In this document: positions 41,285-53,744 of the stretch, one piece after another
Position numbering within the stretch: the first letter of the stretch is position 1
How the letters are laid out: the number at the start of each line of letters is the position of its first letter
DNA from: Thalassia testudinum
Lineage: Eukaryota; Streptophyta; Magnoliopsida; Alismatales; Hydrocharitaceae
Direction: 5' to 3'
Assembly (NCBI GenBank): GCA_037157565.1
Contig: JAZHRO010000019.1
Coordinates: 64,726,501-64,790,500, forward strand
Length of the DNA: 64,000 bases
Notes under the pieces: model-generated
Database searches by the model: none
Seen by the model: the letters and a program-made list of their open reading frames with translations, nothing else
Told to the model about the DNA's origin: nothing
Position numbers and translations under genes: made by a program

Positions 41285-43361
41285 AAATTGCTAGCAAATG
41301 CCTGCATTATAATTACGAGTTGCCTGTCAGAATATGAGCTACCTGTATTTAATGAACAATTAGCTGTGTAACCACCAGTTGCATGTTATTGAGAATTGAA
41401 TTATGAAAACACGAGCTGTCTGAAATGGATGAGAAATGAATTATGAAAGATGAGATCTGGATCTGGATAAACAAGGTGAACATGAGCATGAATCCTACGG
41501 AGAATTAGGAGTAGAACTCCTGTGGATAGATGGAAACTTGGAATGTAGATGGGAAGTGTGCTGACTCTTGAGTACGTGCTACCAAGGAGAGCAACTGTCC
41601 CCTTTTTGTGTAGAGTGGAGCTAGCCTCCCTTGGGTTGAGACCCGGGGTTACGATTGGCCACTCTACACCGACTCTTGTTGGCCCTCGCGTACGTGGTAC
41701 CGAGGTGAGCTACTAGCGTAGGGAGGGAGCTAGCCACCCCACGGGGCCCGGGGTTCAGCTAGCCACCCTACACAGACTTGTTAGGCCCTCTGGGCAAACT
41801 GAGGTAGTCAGATGAGGGTGCGCGGATTGTGGAGGGGTGAGACCCCTGTTTGGTTCTGAGGGACGAGACCCCTGTTATGAGAGGGCAAGGCCCTATACTG
41901 TTCCGCGCTATGCTTTAGGTGTACCCACTAGCGGAAACGAATGATTGCGTGTCAGTGCGGGGTAGCTACCCGTGCGCTTATCACACGTGCCGTTGTCACC
42001 CTTTGTCTTGACAGTGATCTCGGGGTGGTTGACTGGGTGTAGGACTATCATGGGGGACTCTCCCGGTCAAGAGAGCACCATGTGTACCTTCTAGTCTACG
42101 GAAAAGATTGCAATCAAGATCGTTCTCACGAGGAACATGTAAGATCAAGAAATATCTGGATACTTTGAGAAATGGGTGAAATGGAAACATATAAAACAGA
42201 TAAATAGAAATGAGAATTAAACCTGTTGTCTTTACTGTTTTGTACTTAGATGATATAAACACCACTTTACACAGCGTTTGCTGACTCTAACTTTTCATAA
42301 CACTGTTCAGGATCAGGAGTTGAGTAGCCCGAGTTTCCGGCTGCAGAGGGTGCTGGGCCCAGTCGAGTTCAGCCGTAGTCTTTTCTCAGCACTTTTTTTT
42401 TTCTACTGTTGTAGTAAGTAATGGACACATAGTTACTATTTTGCTACTTCTTTTTCCTTTCCACTTTCCGTTGTTGTTGTTGTTGTTGTGGTGGTATGTA
42501 CTAAGATAGCTGTTCTATTTTTCTTACTGCTTTGCACATTTCTTCTACTTAGTTATATTGCATGTGTGAATGTGGTTTATTTTCCTGCTTTTGGGTTATT
42601 TCTGGTTGGACGACTAGGTCTTAGGATTAGTCGAGGCGAGCCGGTCTCGGGTCCTGTAGGGATCCGGGAACCGAGTTGTAACAGCTTAACTCACGCTTGC
42701 ATTTTTCCTTCGCAACGTAGGATATGCGTGAGTTCGCGCATACAGCCACCAAGCACTCAGATCACACCACGTGTTCATTCCGCTGCCCTCCAATGTTGAT
42801 CCAATGAACAATTACGTCCACAACCAACACAAGCTCAATTTCACGCAAACCGTGAAATTGCTAGCAAATGCCTACATTATAATTACGAGTTGCCTGTTAG
42901 AATATGAGCTACCTGTATTTAATGAATAATTAGCTGTGAAACCACCAATTGCATGTTATTGAGAATTGAATTATGAAAACACGAGCTGTCTGAAATGGAT
43001 GAGAAATGAATTATGAAAGATGAGAGTTGGATCTGGATAAACGAGGTGAACATGAGCATGAATCCTACGGGGAATTAGGAGTAGAACTCCTGTGGATAGA
43101 TGGAAACTTGGAATGTAGATGGGAAGTGTGCTAACCCTTGAGTACATGGTACCAAGGAGAGCAACTGTCCCCTTTTTGTGTAGAGCGGAGCTAGCCTCCC
43201 TTGGGTTGAGACCCGGGGTTACGATTGGCCATTTACACCGACTCCTGTTGGCCCTCGCGTACGTGGTACCGAGGTGAGCTACTAGTGTAGGGAGGGAGTT
43301 AGCCACCCCACCGGGCCCAGGGTTCAGCTAGCCACCCTACACCGACTTGTTAGGCCCTCTA
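41285..43361. repeat. Copies 2 and 3 of the 1.56-kb unit in LTR B
   Basis: Counterpart of 30053-32117. The boundary of its second unit differs from LTR A: it keeps GTAGGGATCCGGGAACCGAG (about 42657-42675) and GATATGCGTGAG, which match other Tekay LTR ends and LTR C. LTR A has the shortened first-unit version there. Confidence 0.9.
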
Positions 43362-43480
43362 TACGGTTACTCAAACTAACTAGTATGTGAATTATGATGC
43401 TTATGCATGCATTGACTCGAAGTTATGCTAGAATCTAGCTCAATTCAGGTGTTTTAGGTTGCATGATTGCTGTGCAATCA

Positions 43481-45273
43481 CGCTTGCATGCCTAAATCTT
43501 GCTAGTCCCTAGCAAATGAAATACTAAATGCAAAGTGGTCCTACATAACAGGTTTCTATCAAGAGTTTGACTATAGATTTATGTCTTTTGTTTTCATCCA
43601 ATACTTTAGTAATCCAGATAATCGTGAATGTGTTTTGTTGTAGTCTATGCAGCAGATTCAAGTGAAAAGCCAATCTACATCTAAAGCTCATACTTGACTC
43701 TTAGTAAAAATCTATTGGGATAGGCAAACTTCTCCCTTCGAGGTTATGAAGTAATCTGTAAATTCAACCTTGACTTTTGGGTTAGGTAGAAGATTTTTTT
43801 GAGCCAAATGGATTTATTTTTTGTGGCTCACACTCATCTGGTGCTACGTATAGACTAGTACCTTATAACATAGATTTCTTGATTATTAAATAATTCAACT
43901 CAGAGAGAGGCGGAGAAACTATGCTCTCTTTAGTTCTTTTGTACGCGTTCTCTCTCTTTCTTTCTCTCTCATTTTCTTTTCTTTCTCTCTAAGCTCACAA
44001 TCTCACCATATTTATCAGTATATTTGATGGTCTCTCCTGGCACTAACACTTTGATTAGGTTCTGATAACTCTACGACTAAGTCAGCATTCCTCAGCCTGT
44101 ATTCAGGTAGCCAGCAATACAGAAAAGTAGGTCAAGGCTATATTTGGTGAATCATGAGGGTGATGGGTGTTGTTGCCTCAATACACTTGAAATAAACTCT
44201 AAAAACACATATGAACTTTTTTTTCCTTTTCTTTTTCTTTCTTTCTTTTCTACTCCTTTCTTTTTTTCTTTTTTTTATATATGCATATTTTTTTCTATAT
44301 GCATAGACATATATACCTTCTTTTTTTATTTTTCAAACATCTACTAACGCAACACAGTAACACATACGACTTTTATTTACGATGCATTATTTGGGATTGT
44401 GGGTGTTTAAGAGGATATCGGGTGACTTATTTGGTGGAAGTGCCAATTCTCGGCACCGGGAAAGTAATGGATAGGACAACGTATTTCTGACCTTGACATT
44501 AATACCCTCTTTCAGCTAAGGTTTCCGTAAAGGACGATCGTGACCATCCACCTTAGTCATAGTTTTATCAGAACCCGCTTTCTGCGTATCTTGCCTTATT
44601 TGATCGCTCTCAAAAGTTGTTCGCACTAAGAACTTGTACGCATAAACCGAGAGCGAAAACTATGCCTAACTCCGAGTATCATTATCTCATTATCCCAAAG
44701 TTAAGATTCCTCATTCTAGTCTTAGAGTACCAGTAAACTTTCTACTCTCATCTCACACGTGTTTAGTGGATCTGTTAGAAGATAGTTTGCCTGACTCCCT
44801 AATTACTATCCAAGGACTTAGGAGAAGAAGTACTGCTTCTTCTCGACAAACTAAAGATGTTTATTGGTCTTCACAAAGGATCCATTGCCAATTCTACGTG
44901 TAAGTGTGAAATTATACTGGATTCTAAACTCAGGAATCAACTTAAGAATAAACCCCTAATAAAACCTTAATAAAAATTCTTTATGCCTAAATGATTTTTT
45001 TTTTTTTGACATAAAGATAAGACATGCAATGTCCACCCCCACCATGCCTATTCATTACAATGTCCTCATTGAAATGTATGCATGAAAATCAAAATATAAT
45101 AAACAAGAGGAGGGGATATCACCTGACTATGCTTGTTAATCCAGGTCAGTATGGATGTAGAGGATGCAGAGCTACCTGTAATGAATACTGGGTTGCCTCC
45201 CAGCCAGCGTTAAGTTTAATGTCATTTGGTGGACTTAAACCCAGAAAATGAATGATTAGATTGATGGGTTAGG
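43481..45273 (-). other. N2 conserved non-coding region (copy 2)
   Basis: Duplicate of 32238-34030, differing at only a few bases. It contains the quasi-palindrome at 45056-45073, CACACTCATCTGGTGCTAC at 43829-43847 and the CTAG stem at 43499-43515. Confidence 0.85.
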
Positions 45274-45530
45274 TCAGGATTAAACTAAAGATATGGTCAT
45301 GTAGCGCAAGGATCAGTGATCCACAAATGCGAACCAGCTAATGGTGAATACCAAGCCCAAAGGGTCGGAAAAATAAAGTAAACGAGCTTGGAACTAATTG
45401 CAGCCAGATGCTACAAAAGAGAGAAACATTAGTGCGGGTGCTAGAATGGAAAGTGGATAGTGGCAACCTTAAGAAGTGATGCGTGAGGAAGGCAGATGAA
45501 GTGGATACAGGGTTGTTCGTGGGGAATACA

Positions 45531-47352
45531 TCATATGGGTTCTGAAAGTGATGGAAATGAAAGGAGGAACCCGAGTGATGTAGTCCGAATGGTATAAGAA
45601 ACCACTTCGCAAGTCAAATCAGGTGTGGATGGATGTTGAGTAGGTGAGTCAAATAAGATCCAGTGATCCATCTTAGTAGTTCCAGACTTATCAGAGTCAA
45701 TATTATCCCAGGGGTGATCAATAGTCTCATTTGAGTTGCCCAAATCTTGTTGTAATTCATTTTTCCTTAGAATCATAAGATCGGGGTTTGAATTAGTCAA
45801 CACCACAAATCCTTTTTGGACAATATCTTCTGTGGGAATATCTTCTTGTTTTACATCAATCAAGTCAAATTCTTCCAAATCCCATGATTCAGCTAAAGTC
45901 TTTGCTTCCTCAGATAGATCCTCATAAGTCATCCCCAGTAATTCTTCAATTTCTTGAACATCTTTTTCATAAGGGGATTGTCTGTTTTCCTCAATCTCGA
46001 GATGTTGGGGATAATGGTCACGTTTTTCCTCAGGACTTTGGTGGATGGGGAGAGAAAGGTGCAGATTAGCTGAAACATAAGTGAAAGCAGATTCGACTTC
46101 TATATGGGAATGATCAGTATTGCCAAATCCAGATATCAAATCATTTAAGCATATCTGATCATGGTAATCCTCAAACAAGATTTCATCAGAGCCATCCAGC
46201 TGGGCTTGGCTGCAAGTGTCACTGTTCACAATCTTTCTTTCTTCTTGATCTTGCTCTGATTCTCCCAAATCTTCCATGTAATCCAATTGTGTCTTTAAAT
46301 ATAAAAGACACATACTCCAATTTACTATGAATTGGCTCCTCAAAATAGAATAGTTGCAATTCAGGGCCTAAATCAAGATGTATTTCTTCAAGTGAGTCTT
46401 CCTCCTCAAAGTCAATTTTTGGGATATCAAAAAGGATCTGTTCTATGTAACCACAGGGCTAGTGGGTGGGTTCAGTGTATGTAGAGGTTGGGATTGGATA
46501 GGGAGTCATGCTTAAGGTTGGATCCTCAACCTTGAGTGGCTTACCACCAACTTGTGGCATACTCGGACCAGGTTTGTCTCCTTGTGCTTTCTGGATTCTA
46601 TTGAGCTATTTTGTTAGATTATCTATATTTCTTTTATCAGTTTCTCTCATCCCTTGGACTGCTTAGAGTAATTGGGTGATCTTAGGATCACCACCATGGT
46701 TAGGGATTTGATCAGGCTGAGGATAATAATTTTCAGAGTTTTTGACCGCAATCAAATCAGAATATCCATCATTTGAATACCTAAGGTAAGAATCATATCC
46801 TTGGTTGGTTGGTGTAGGGTTATCCCAATGAGAAGGTGAAGTTGTTTGGGTGGGATTGGGATAATTTGAACAGTGATTTCGAGGATAGGATTGGTATACT
46901 AGGTGTTGGGGTTTTGAGGCATATCCATGATTTGGGGAGAGATGAGTTTGGTTGAACCGATCAAGATAACTGGTCATGCCAGCTAGGTGCTGGTCCTGTA
47001 TGGAGAGTGTCTCTTTAGACTGTATAGATCCTTGAAATCTAGAGATTCGTGTGGGATTCGAGATGGGCCTGGCTATACCCGGGGAATATGAGGTATAGGC
47101 AATGGAATCAAGTCCCGGGTATTGAGGAGAGTTCTCCCAACCTGAATAAGTTGATGTAAGGGAAGGGTTAGGATAGGGAGAAAAGGAGGAATAGTGTGAG
47201 GCAAAGGAGTATGGGTTCATGGTTTCCTCCTTAATCAGTTCTTCCTCATGGCAATTGGATATTGGAGTGTATTCAAAAAATTTGGGTCTTCTCTTTAGTT
47301 TACTCTCAAAAGGTGGTACCAAATTAGGGTTTAGAGATCTTTTAGCATCCAT
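45531..47352 (-). pseudogene. N2 main reading frame (copy 2)
   Basis: Same protein segments, stops and frameshift as 34288-36109; the two long open segments (45531-46343 and 46663-47352) translate identically to copy 1. The shared breaks show that the duplication copied an already dead frame. Confidence 0.65.
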
Positions 47353-48785
47353 GTACCAGAAGAAAGTTAATAGATGAGAGAGAAAAGACAGATGAGAGAA
47401 TACCCCGCCCTTTCAATACAAGCAATCAAATTAGTCCTTAGAGTGCCAACCCTAATTAGACCTGATCCTGGCTTGCCAAAACTCGACTGGGTTAGATCAA
47501 CCCATGAATTACTTGGTTGGCCAGAAGGGTGGGACCCTATAGGACACCCCACACGGCGGGACACCATTAAAGGTTAATGCGGTTACCACACCGAACTTTC
47601 TTGTCACCAGTGGGTCCAAGTAGACAAGGCCTTGACCTTAGCCCAATCTAGTTTCAAGTCCCAAGTCTATTAGTCCTGCCTAGGGCACGTCTACTTAATT
47701 TTAGTTTTGGGTTTGATGTGCTTTTGGAATATGATGGGCGTTAAGGGGGTGTTTGCCCTTAAAGTTGATTTCAAAGATGTGAAGTGTGCAGGCAAATGGT
47801 TTACATGCAAATTTTTATGATGAAGTATCTTTTAAGATTCAAATGCTTGTGTTAGCGTGTTTTAGGGTTCACTTGATTAGATAATTTCAATCAAGGTTCT
47901 GATGAGGCACACAAAAGTTTTGCAAATCCCAATTTATTTAATAGATTTCCTTTAAGTATGGAAATGCAGGTGTGCTCTATCCTTAGAGTGAAACCCTATG
48001 CACAGATATTTCTAAATGATTCTTTTAAGTTCAAAATGATGAGTGGTGTGACCAAAGCAATGCAATCAATTGATCTTCTTGCACCACTAACTAAGCACTC
48101 ATAAAATATTATTTTCAAGAATTTTAATGCACGTTTTCTATTTTTTTCAGATTTAAATTGTATTGGGGGTTTTGTAGTCTATTTTGACCCCCAGTTCGTG
48201 ATCAGATAATTCGTGCAATCAAATGAGCAAAAAATATTTTTCTCATATTTTTCTAAAATTCTCTACTTTCTCAGAAATTCAATGCCACAAATTTTACTTC
48301 AATCAGAGTTATATAAAAATTCTTATGATATTTTTAACTTTGAAAAATTAGGAATAAATTTCATTTTGGTAACATATCAGTACGAGAATTTTTAAAATTT
48401 TTCTATAACTCTGATTGTCACAAAATTTGGATATGTTGTTCCTAGCTTTGAAAGCTACGTCTAGTAAGAATTTGGGAATTTTTAGACGTGCGGATCTTCA
48501 AAAATTGAATTTTTAAGATAAAGTTTTATTTCAGCCCGAAATCAAGAGAAATATTTTTTTTTTGTTTTTAATAAGCAAACAAATTTTAACTAATCGTAGG
48601 GTTCAAGCAAATCCTAAATCTAACTAATCTAAACTACGGGTACTTACCTGAGGTTCGAACCCGCACTTTCTCCGTTGTCGTGTTTGGTCCAGATTTCTTT
48701 GTTTCCTACGCACATGAAATCAACGAAAAATATAGCGAGTTAGAAATCTCAAATATACACCAAAAAGCTTCAAAATTTTCCGTTG
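47353..48785 (-). other. N2 leader (copy 2)
   Basis: Duplicate of 36110-37543 with only scattered single-base differences (for example near 47552, 48243 and 48473) and a different T-run length near 48560. Confidence 0.55.
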
Positions 48786-48805
48786 CCTCCCTGGCAACGA
48801 CGCCA
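48786..48805 (-). other. N2 primer binding site (copy 2)
   Basis: Identical to the site at 37544-37563; three bases from LTR C. Confidence 0.85.
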
Positions 48806-48808
48806 ACT

Positions 48809-50489
48809 TGTCCGGTGCGTAATTCGTGTTTTAAAAGTTATTTAATTGTAGTATAGCGCAAAAAACACATCAACAAATAAATTTATAAAACTCCGGTGGG
48901 TACCAAGTCGTTCGCAGGGAGGCAATCTCAATTTTTGCAGAAGTGCTTCAATAAAACTAATTCTAACTAGATATATATATATTTTATATATGTATAAAGT
49001 AGATATTCAGAGAATCAGAATTTTATTGCAATTAGATAAAGTTTTTCACAATAGAAAATGCTAATAGAGACAGACGGACAGATAGAAACAGAGAGAGAGA
49101 AAAGAAAGTGGCAAAGAAACGACGTTGCTTGTAGGATGCTTGTGTGAGATGCAGCAGCACCTGAGATCCAGAGCGTCGAGATGGAGAATTGCAAAGAAGA
49201 CGATAGAAGAGATCTGGAGTTGATGGGAGAGAGCTTCTAAGTTGATGCCTACAACTGGGGGGCCCTGGGCCTTCTTTTATAGCTTTGTGTGGAGGGAAAA
49301 AAGGGTATTTAAGGCCTTAAAACCGTCCAACAACCCCTGGTTGATCAGATCCGTTGATCGGGAGATCAATGGCTCTGATTTGGCCTCAAAACTCCTTTAA
49401 TTTCCTTCTTATCACGCGGATTCACTCTGATGGCGACATGTGGTAGCCTCTAGACGCTTGGATGATGATCGCACGACTCCGCTGCTTCCTCGCCCGCCTC
49501 TGCTTTCTTTACGTGCACTCGCATGCCTCATTTTAGCATCTGATCCCTGGTTGTTCGATCGTATGATCGAACGGGTCAGATTAATGCCCGCGTGTGCTCA
49601 AATTCTGAATCCGGACCAATGATCCTCAGCTGTCCGATTGAGAGATTGAATGGCTTAACTCGCGCTTGCGTTTCTCCTTCACAATGTAGGATATGCGTGA
49701 GTTCGTGCATACAGCCATCGAGCACTCAAATCGCGCCACGTGTTCGTTCCGTCGCCCTCCAATGCTGACCCAACGACCAATTACGTCCGCGCCCAACGCA
49801 TGCTCAATTTCGCGCAAATAGTGGCTCTAACCCACGTCCCGCGCCTACGCACGCGTGCGTGTGAGCCAACGCACTGCGCAAACCTCTTGTTATATATATG
49901 CATTTGTTTCTATTTATTTTGATCCAGCTTGGGCAGGCGACGTGGCGCGCTTCATCCAACGGCCCGCAGCGCACGGTGCGATCTTCCTAGATGGGGCGGT
50001 GGTCAGGGAGCAGCTATGATGGTGCCACGTGGCTCCATCATGGTCGTCCATCTTCTTTTCCTTGTATCTGGTGATGTAAACCTCCGATCGAGTTGATTTT
50101 TACACCGTTAAACTTCAATCGTTGATCCGGATTCATTCGTGTGATTGGATTCTTTATCTGAGGCTTGGATCTTTGTCCTTTGGCTCCATGATCTCCATTC
50201 TTCTATGGATTGTGCACGATGCTCTGGTTTGATCGGAACGATTTCAGAAGCGTTGAACTCCCGTCATCGTTCTGATCAGATTTGTTTGGTCTGATCTGAT
50301 ATCCACGGCTTTGAATCATCTACGATTAAAATCATCTCCCTTTTAGGTCATAAAATGACGTTATTATCTATACGGTTACTCAAACTAACTAGTATACGAA
50401 TTATGATGCTTATGCATGCATTGACTCGAAGTTATGCTAGAATCTAGATCAATTCAGGTGTTTTAGGTTGGATGATTGTTGTGCAATCA
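48809..50489 (-). repeat. N2 LTR C (5' LTR, uninterrupted, 1681 bp)
   Basis: The only N2 LTR without a nested insertion; it shows the empty GCTTA site (49655-49659) and the original ~540 bp (49823-50365) lost from A and B. It ends TGTGCAATCA followed by the TSD GTACC (50490-50494). TATA box on the minus strand at 49274-49281. The frames at 49440-49922 are incidental. Confidence 0.9.
49274..49281 (-). promoter_or_regulatory. TATA box of N2 LTR C
   Basis: The minus strand reads TATAAAAG. Confidence 0.55.
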
Positions 50490-52138
50490 GTACCCCTCTA
50501 CACTAAAGGGACAATGGCTCTCCTTCGTACCACATACACAAGGGCCAGCTCACTTCTCGTCTACAGGAGACTTCCTAATTCCCCGTAGGGTTCATGTTGA
50601 TATTTCTTTCATTTCACAATCCAGACTTTCAGATTTCTCTATTCACCTTTCCAGTTCCATTCTTAAAACAGGTAGCTCGTGATTTTCTAACTAATAAGGC
50701 ATCACATAAATAACCAGTATATTTGCTAGCAATTAAAGTTTTACAGGCATCTCAAGTAACCAGTGTAGCTCAACCATACTCATGTGTTCCTGCCCTAGGG
50801 TTCATTCTCGTCTTAGGGTTCTACATGTTTCTCAAGTATACGGTATAGCTCAAACCATACTCATTTGTTTCTGCCCTAGGGTTCATTCTCATCATAGGGT
50901 TCATTCAAGTTATTCTTAGCATATAGTTCATTTATTTAAATCATAATATTAATGTAAACCACACTACCGGCAAATACGGGAGGAATGAGAGATCGGATCA
51001 CAGATCTCGTTGCCACCGTAGCTCCCGCGTACTCGACTGGCTGGAGACCTATACAATTGACCATCCACATCAAACGAGTCCAAAATCGTATACAAGTGAC
51101 ACTAACTCATAGAGAAACTCAAGTGAAAAACAACGGTACTTCGTTTGTGGAAATCTGATCCCGTTTGGGCCCTAAACAAGCCAAAAACACTCACACTGTC
51201 CAAAATCAGACGTCTGGGTCTAATCCCAGATGTCTTAAAAGATGTCAACTCTTACTTTGGGTTCCCTGCAGCTACCTCGGATGTCTGGACCCTTCCGCGA
51301 TCTTTTGAGGTGAGTTCCAGACGTCGGACTCTCCTTCCGGTCGTCTGGAGGTACGGTTAGACATCTGGCAGTGTGTCCAGATGTCCAAAATCACCTCAAA
51401 GGTCACACCCCGTGCCTTTCCAATGGCCTGCTCCCTGCGTACGTACGTGCATACCATCAGAAAAGGCCGGACAAGATCCTGCGGTGAGGCTTGCATGGCC
51501 GTAACCGCACAAAAGCACATACCTTAGCACAGAGCGTGCTTTCAGACGTCCCGTTCCAGCTCCGAACATCCTTAGGCTATTCCAGACGTTTGGAATGTGC
51601 TCCAGAAGTCTGATACTCAAAGATATCCAATACACAGAAAATCCGTGAGCCTTCTTCTCCACGCGGAAGTTCTCCACGCCGCTCGCAGCTGCGACGCCGG
51701 CAGCTTCAGGAGGCCGCGAGCCCACCTCCACGAGCTCCTCCTCCTCGAGTACGAGCTCCTCCGAGCTCCTCCCACACTCTCGCGGCTCCCTTGCGAGCTC
51801 CTCCTCTCGAGCTCTCCTCTCCTCCTCCTCCACGTCCCATCTCTCTCTCTCAGCTTCCTCTCCTCTCGCCTCGCTAGAAGGGAGGAAGGAAGGATGGAGG
51901 TGGTGGCTGGTGAAGATGGATGGAGTGACGTAGGAGAGGGGGGGTTTAAATAGATAGAGGGTTAGGGTTTGGGGTGAGGAGAGGGGGTGAGTGCGCGTGC
52001 AATGTGCGCACGGAAAAAGAATAGCAGGTCCAGTTCTTCTACTTTCAGACGTCTGACCCTCCATCCAGACGTCTGAACAGACGTCTGACGACTCATCCAG
52101 ACATCTTAAACAACCCAAAAGGGCCACGGGTCATTTCA
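50490..52138 (-). repeat. Tekay 5' LTR, distal part (U3 side)
   Basis: It resumes the LTR interrupted at 26331, starting with the second GTACC, and ends GGTCATTTCA (LTR start TGAAATGACC on the minus strand). It aligns with the 3' LTR fragment 18262-19629. Features: two tandem ~100-bp blocks around CCTGCCCTAGGGTTCATTCT (50780-50910), GACGTC boxes (51208, 51319, 52048, 52066 and others), and a TATA-like TATTTAAA on the minus strand at 51945-51952. The 243-codon frame at 51396-52127 lies in the LTR and is low-complexity Glu/Arg-rich sequence, not a gene. Confidence 0.9.
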
Positions 52139-52590
52139 GGAAGGCATGTTATCTCCCCGTAGAAATGGAGCATAACGCCTACTAGGTAGTACAGAAGCGC
52201 AATCTACATCTTTTGAAGGTTGGAATCCACCGCTGATTGCAATTAAGAGAGATCGAGGAACTACGCAATGACGCATACAAGAACTCGCAAATCTACAAAG
52301 AGCGGGTGAAAGCCTTCCATGACAAGCACATTTCAAGAAAATCTTTCCATGTTGGTCAAAAAGTATTACTCTTCAATGCCAAACTCAAACTCTTCCCAGG
52401 AAAATTGAGATCAAAATGGATTGGACCATTCCTTGTAAGGCAAGTATTAGGAAATTGAGCTATCAAAATTAGTGAACTCAGCCACGAATTTGAATCTTTT
52501 GTAGTGAAAAATCAAAGACTCAAACCATTCTTCGAACTCATCGACACAAATTTGGCTACAGTATCTTTTGATCTCCATTCTCCCTGAGCT
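52139..52590 (+). pseudogene. Athila-2 integrase C-terminus
   Basis: The plus-strand frame starts inside the conserved KACYLPVE motif, exactly where the Tekay LTR ends. It continues through [59 protein letters not shown] and KNQRLKPFFE, the C-terminal domain of Athila integrases and homologous to Athila-4 61238-61640. Three in-frame stops are present. It is the downstream remnant of the element whose gag is at 16984. Confidence 0.9.
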
Positions 52591-52845
52591 TCATTGCACC
52601 CAGTTGATGGCGTTAAACTTAATGCTTAATGGGAGGCAACCCGTCATCTTTGAAAAACATGAAACCTTCCTGACAAATCTCTTTGCTGAATTCATATGGC
52701 ACTTTAGGGTTCGTTCATTAGAACAACCAACTCCACTTTTGATACTTGTATTAGAGCTAGAAATCGTCTGCAACAGTCATTCCGTCCTGTTCACCACCCA
52801 CCTGTTCTAATGTACGATCTGAACTGAACTTGAACCCACCTAATT

Positions 52846-52863
52846 TACAATCCGGACATTGCA
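52846..52863 (+). promoter_or_regulatory. Decayed quasi-palindrome, Athila-2 copy
   Basis: TACAATCCGGACATTGCA against the consensus TACAATGAGGACATTGTA (three differences), again followed by an AATCTTAGGCATG and G-run block. Confidence 0.5.
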
Positions 52864-53583
52864 AATCTTAGGCATGGAGGGGTATTAAAGTGTAAAACGC
52901 TGTGAAATCAATGTATGGAAGGGTTTCATTCAAAAAAAAAAAAGAGTAAGGAGAAAAGGTCACTTTGAACTGAATGAAAAGAGGAGAAGAGGAAAAGAAA
53001 AGAAAAGAGAAAGAAAAGAAAAAGGAGCACACAAAAAGAGAAAAAAGGAATTAGTCCCTTAAAATTGAGTATAACCATACCTAACTTCTAGGTTGGATCA
53101 GACGATGAATTAAGACCTAGAAGGCTAAAACTTAGGAGATTAGTGACGAGTGCAACCTTAGGCCTCTTGGATCTATTTTAGGATTTAAATACTCACGTAT
53201 TTGTTAAGATCCGGATTAATCCTCAAGAAGTTGAGAAAAGTGCGAGGCTGATGTAGTAGAGCTTAGGCTTAGGGATTATTCAGCCCCGTTGCCTACAGTT
53301 TGGTTTGAGGGACTTGGTAACCTAGGCACCCAAAATCACACACTAAGTTTGGTTCAATGCCCTTAATAAAGAAAACATGCCAAAAGTGTGTTATGAAAAG
53401 CCATCTCGAAAATCTAACTTAGGAGCGGCTCGACAACACAAGTTGATTGGATGAGTTATCGACGTGGAGAGGTAGGAAATTCCCCTCGAAGATGCATAAT
53501 AACATATCATCTCCTTGGTGCTTGTCTCCTAGGATATCTAAATATCCTACCGGGGACATGTAAGTATCTTGTGCTGGGTCAGG

Positions 53584-53744
53584 TGCCATGGGTGGGATTA
53601 TCATGAAATGTCGATTGCCAAGGCCTAAATTTAGCTACAGAATGCCATGGGCAGCACTATCTTGAAGTGTCGAAAGCCAGGGTTCTAGGGGTTGCCATGG
53701 GTGGTGCTATCTCAAAGCATTGAAAGCCAGGGATCCTTCGAGGA
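53584..53744 (+). repeat. Three-copy imperfect minisatellite
   Basis: Units start at 53584, 53644 and 53694 with GCCATGGG, each followed by a CTATC or TTATC and a GTCGAAAGCCAGGG-like block; unit lengths are 60, 50 and about 50 bp. It lies in the Athila-2 post-pol region. Confidence 0.75.

Larger units (their letters stand above)
37567..43480 (-). repeat. N2 LTR B, a chimera of LTR C (left) and LTR A (right)
   Basis: From 37567 to about 38024 it is nearly identical to LTR C (48809 onward) and differs from LTR A at many sites. From about 38258 rightward it matches LTR A, including the solo LTR (38414-41113, TSD GCTTA 38409-38413 and 41114-41118), the 1.56-kb amplification (copies 2 and 3 at about 41285 and 42855) and the LTR A version of the terminal 120 bp. 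The changeover lies in 38025-38257. This is the product expected from unequal crossing over between LTR C and LTR A. Confidence 0.9.
26332..50489 (-). mobile_element. N2, non-autonomous LTR element in a tandem LTR-internal-LTR-internal-LTR array
   Basis: The ends are TGTC(TGA/CGG)TGCGTAATTCG on the left of each LTR and TGTGCAATCA on the right. The array is bounded by a perfect TSD GTACC (26327-26331 and 50490-50494) within the Tekay 5' LTR, so it entered as one insertion. LTR A is 26332-32237, LTR B 37567-43480 and LTR C 48809-50489; the interiors are 32238-37566 and 43481-48808. PBSs at 37544 and 48786 show minus-strand orientation. No pol domain is present. The two interiors differ at only a handful of bases over 5.3 kb. 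Confidence 0.92.
18262..52138 (-). mobile_element. Tekay/Del chromovirus, split by the nested N2 array
   Basis: The minus-strand element comprises 3' LTR fragment (18262-19629), chromodomain, INT, RH, RT, PR, gag, PBS (24589-24600), and a 5' LTR in two parts (24601-26331 and 50490-52138) separated by N2. It inserted into the integrase of Athila-2 inside the KACYLPVE motif. The right TSD candidate is GGAAG (52139-52143); the left copy was lost in the deletion that truncated the 3' LTR. Coding regions carry many stops. Confidence 0.85.

Noticed and set aside
26332..48808. Two independent insertions of N2 next to each other
   Set aside because: One TSD pair bounds the whole array, the central LTR is shared and chimeric, and the two interiors share the same stops and frameshift.
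51396..52127. 243-codon minus-strand open frame
   Set aside because: It is inside the Tekay 5' LTR; Glu/Arg-rich low complexity, and the matching 3' LTR has it broken into short pieces.
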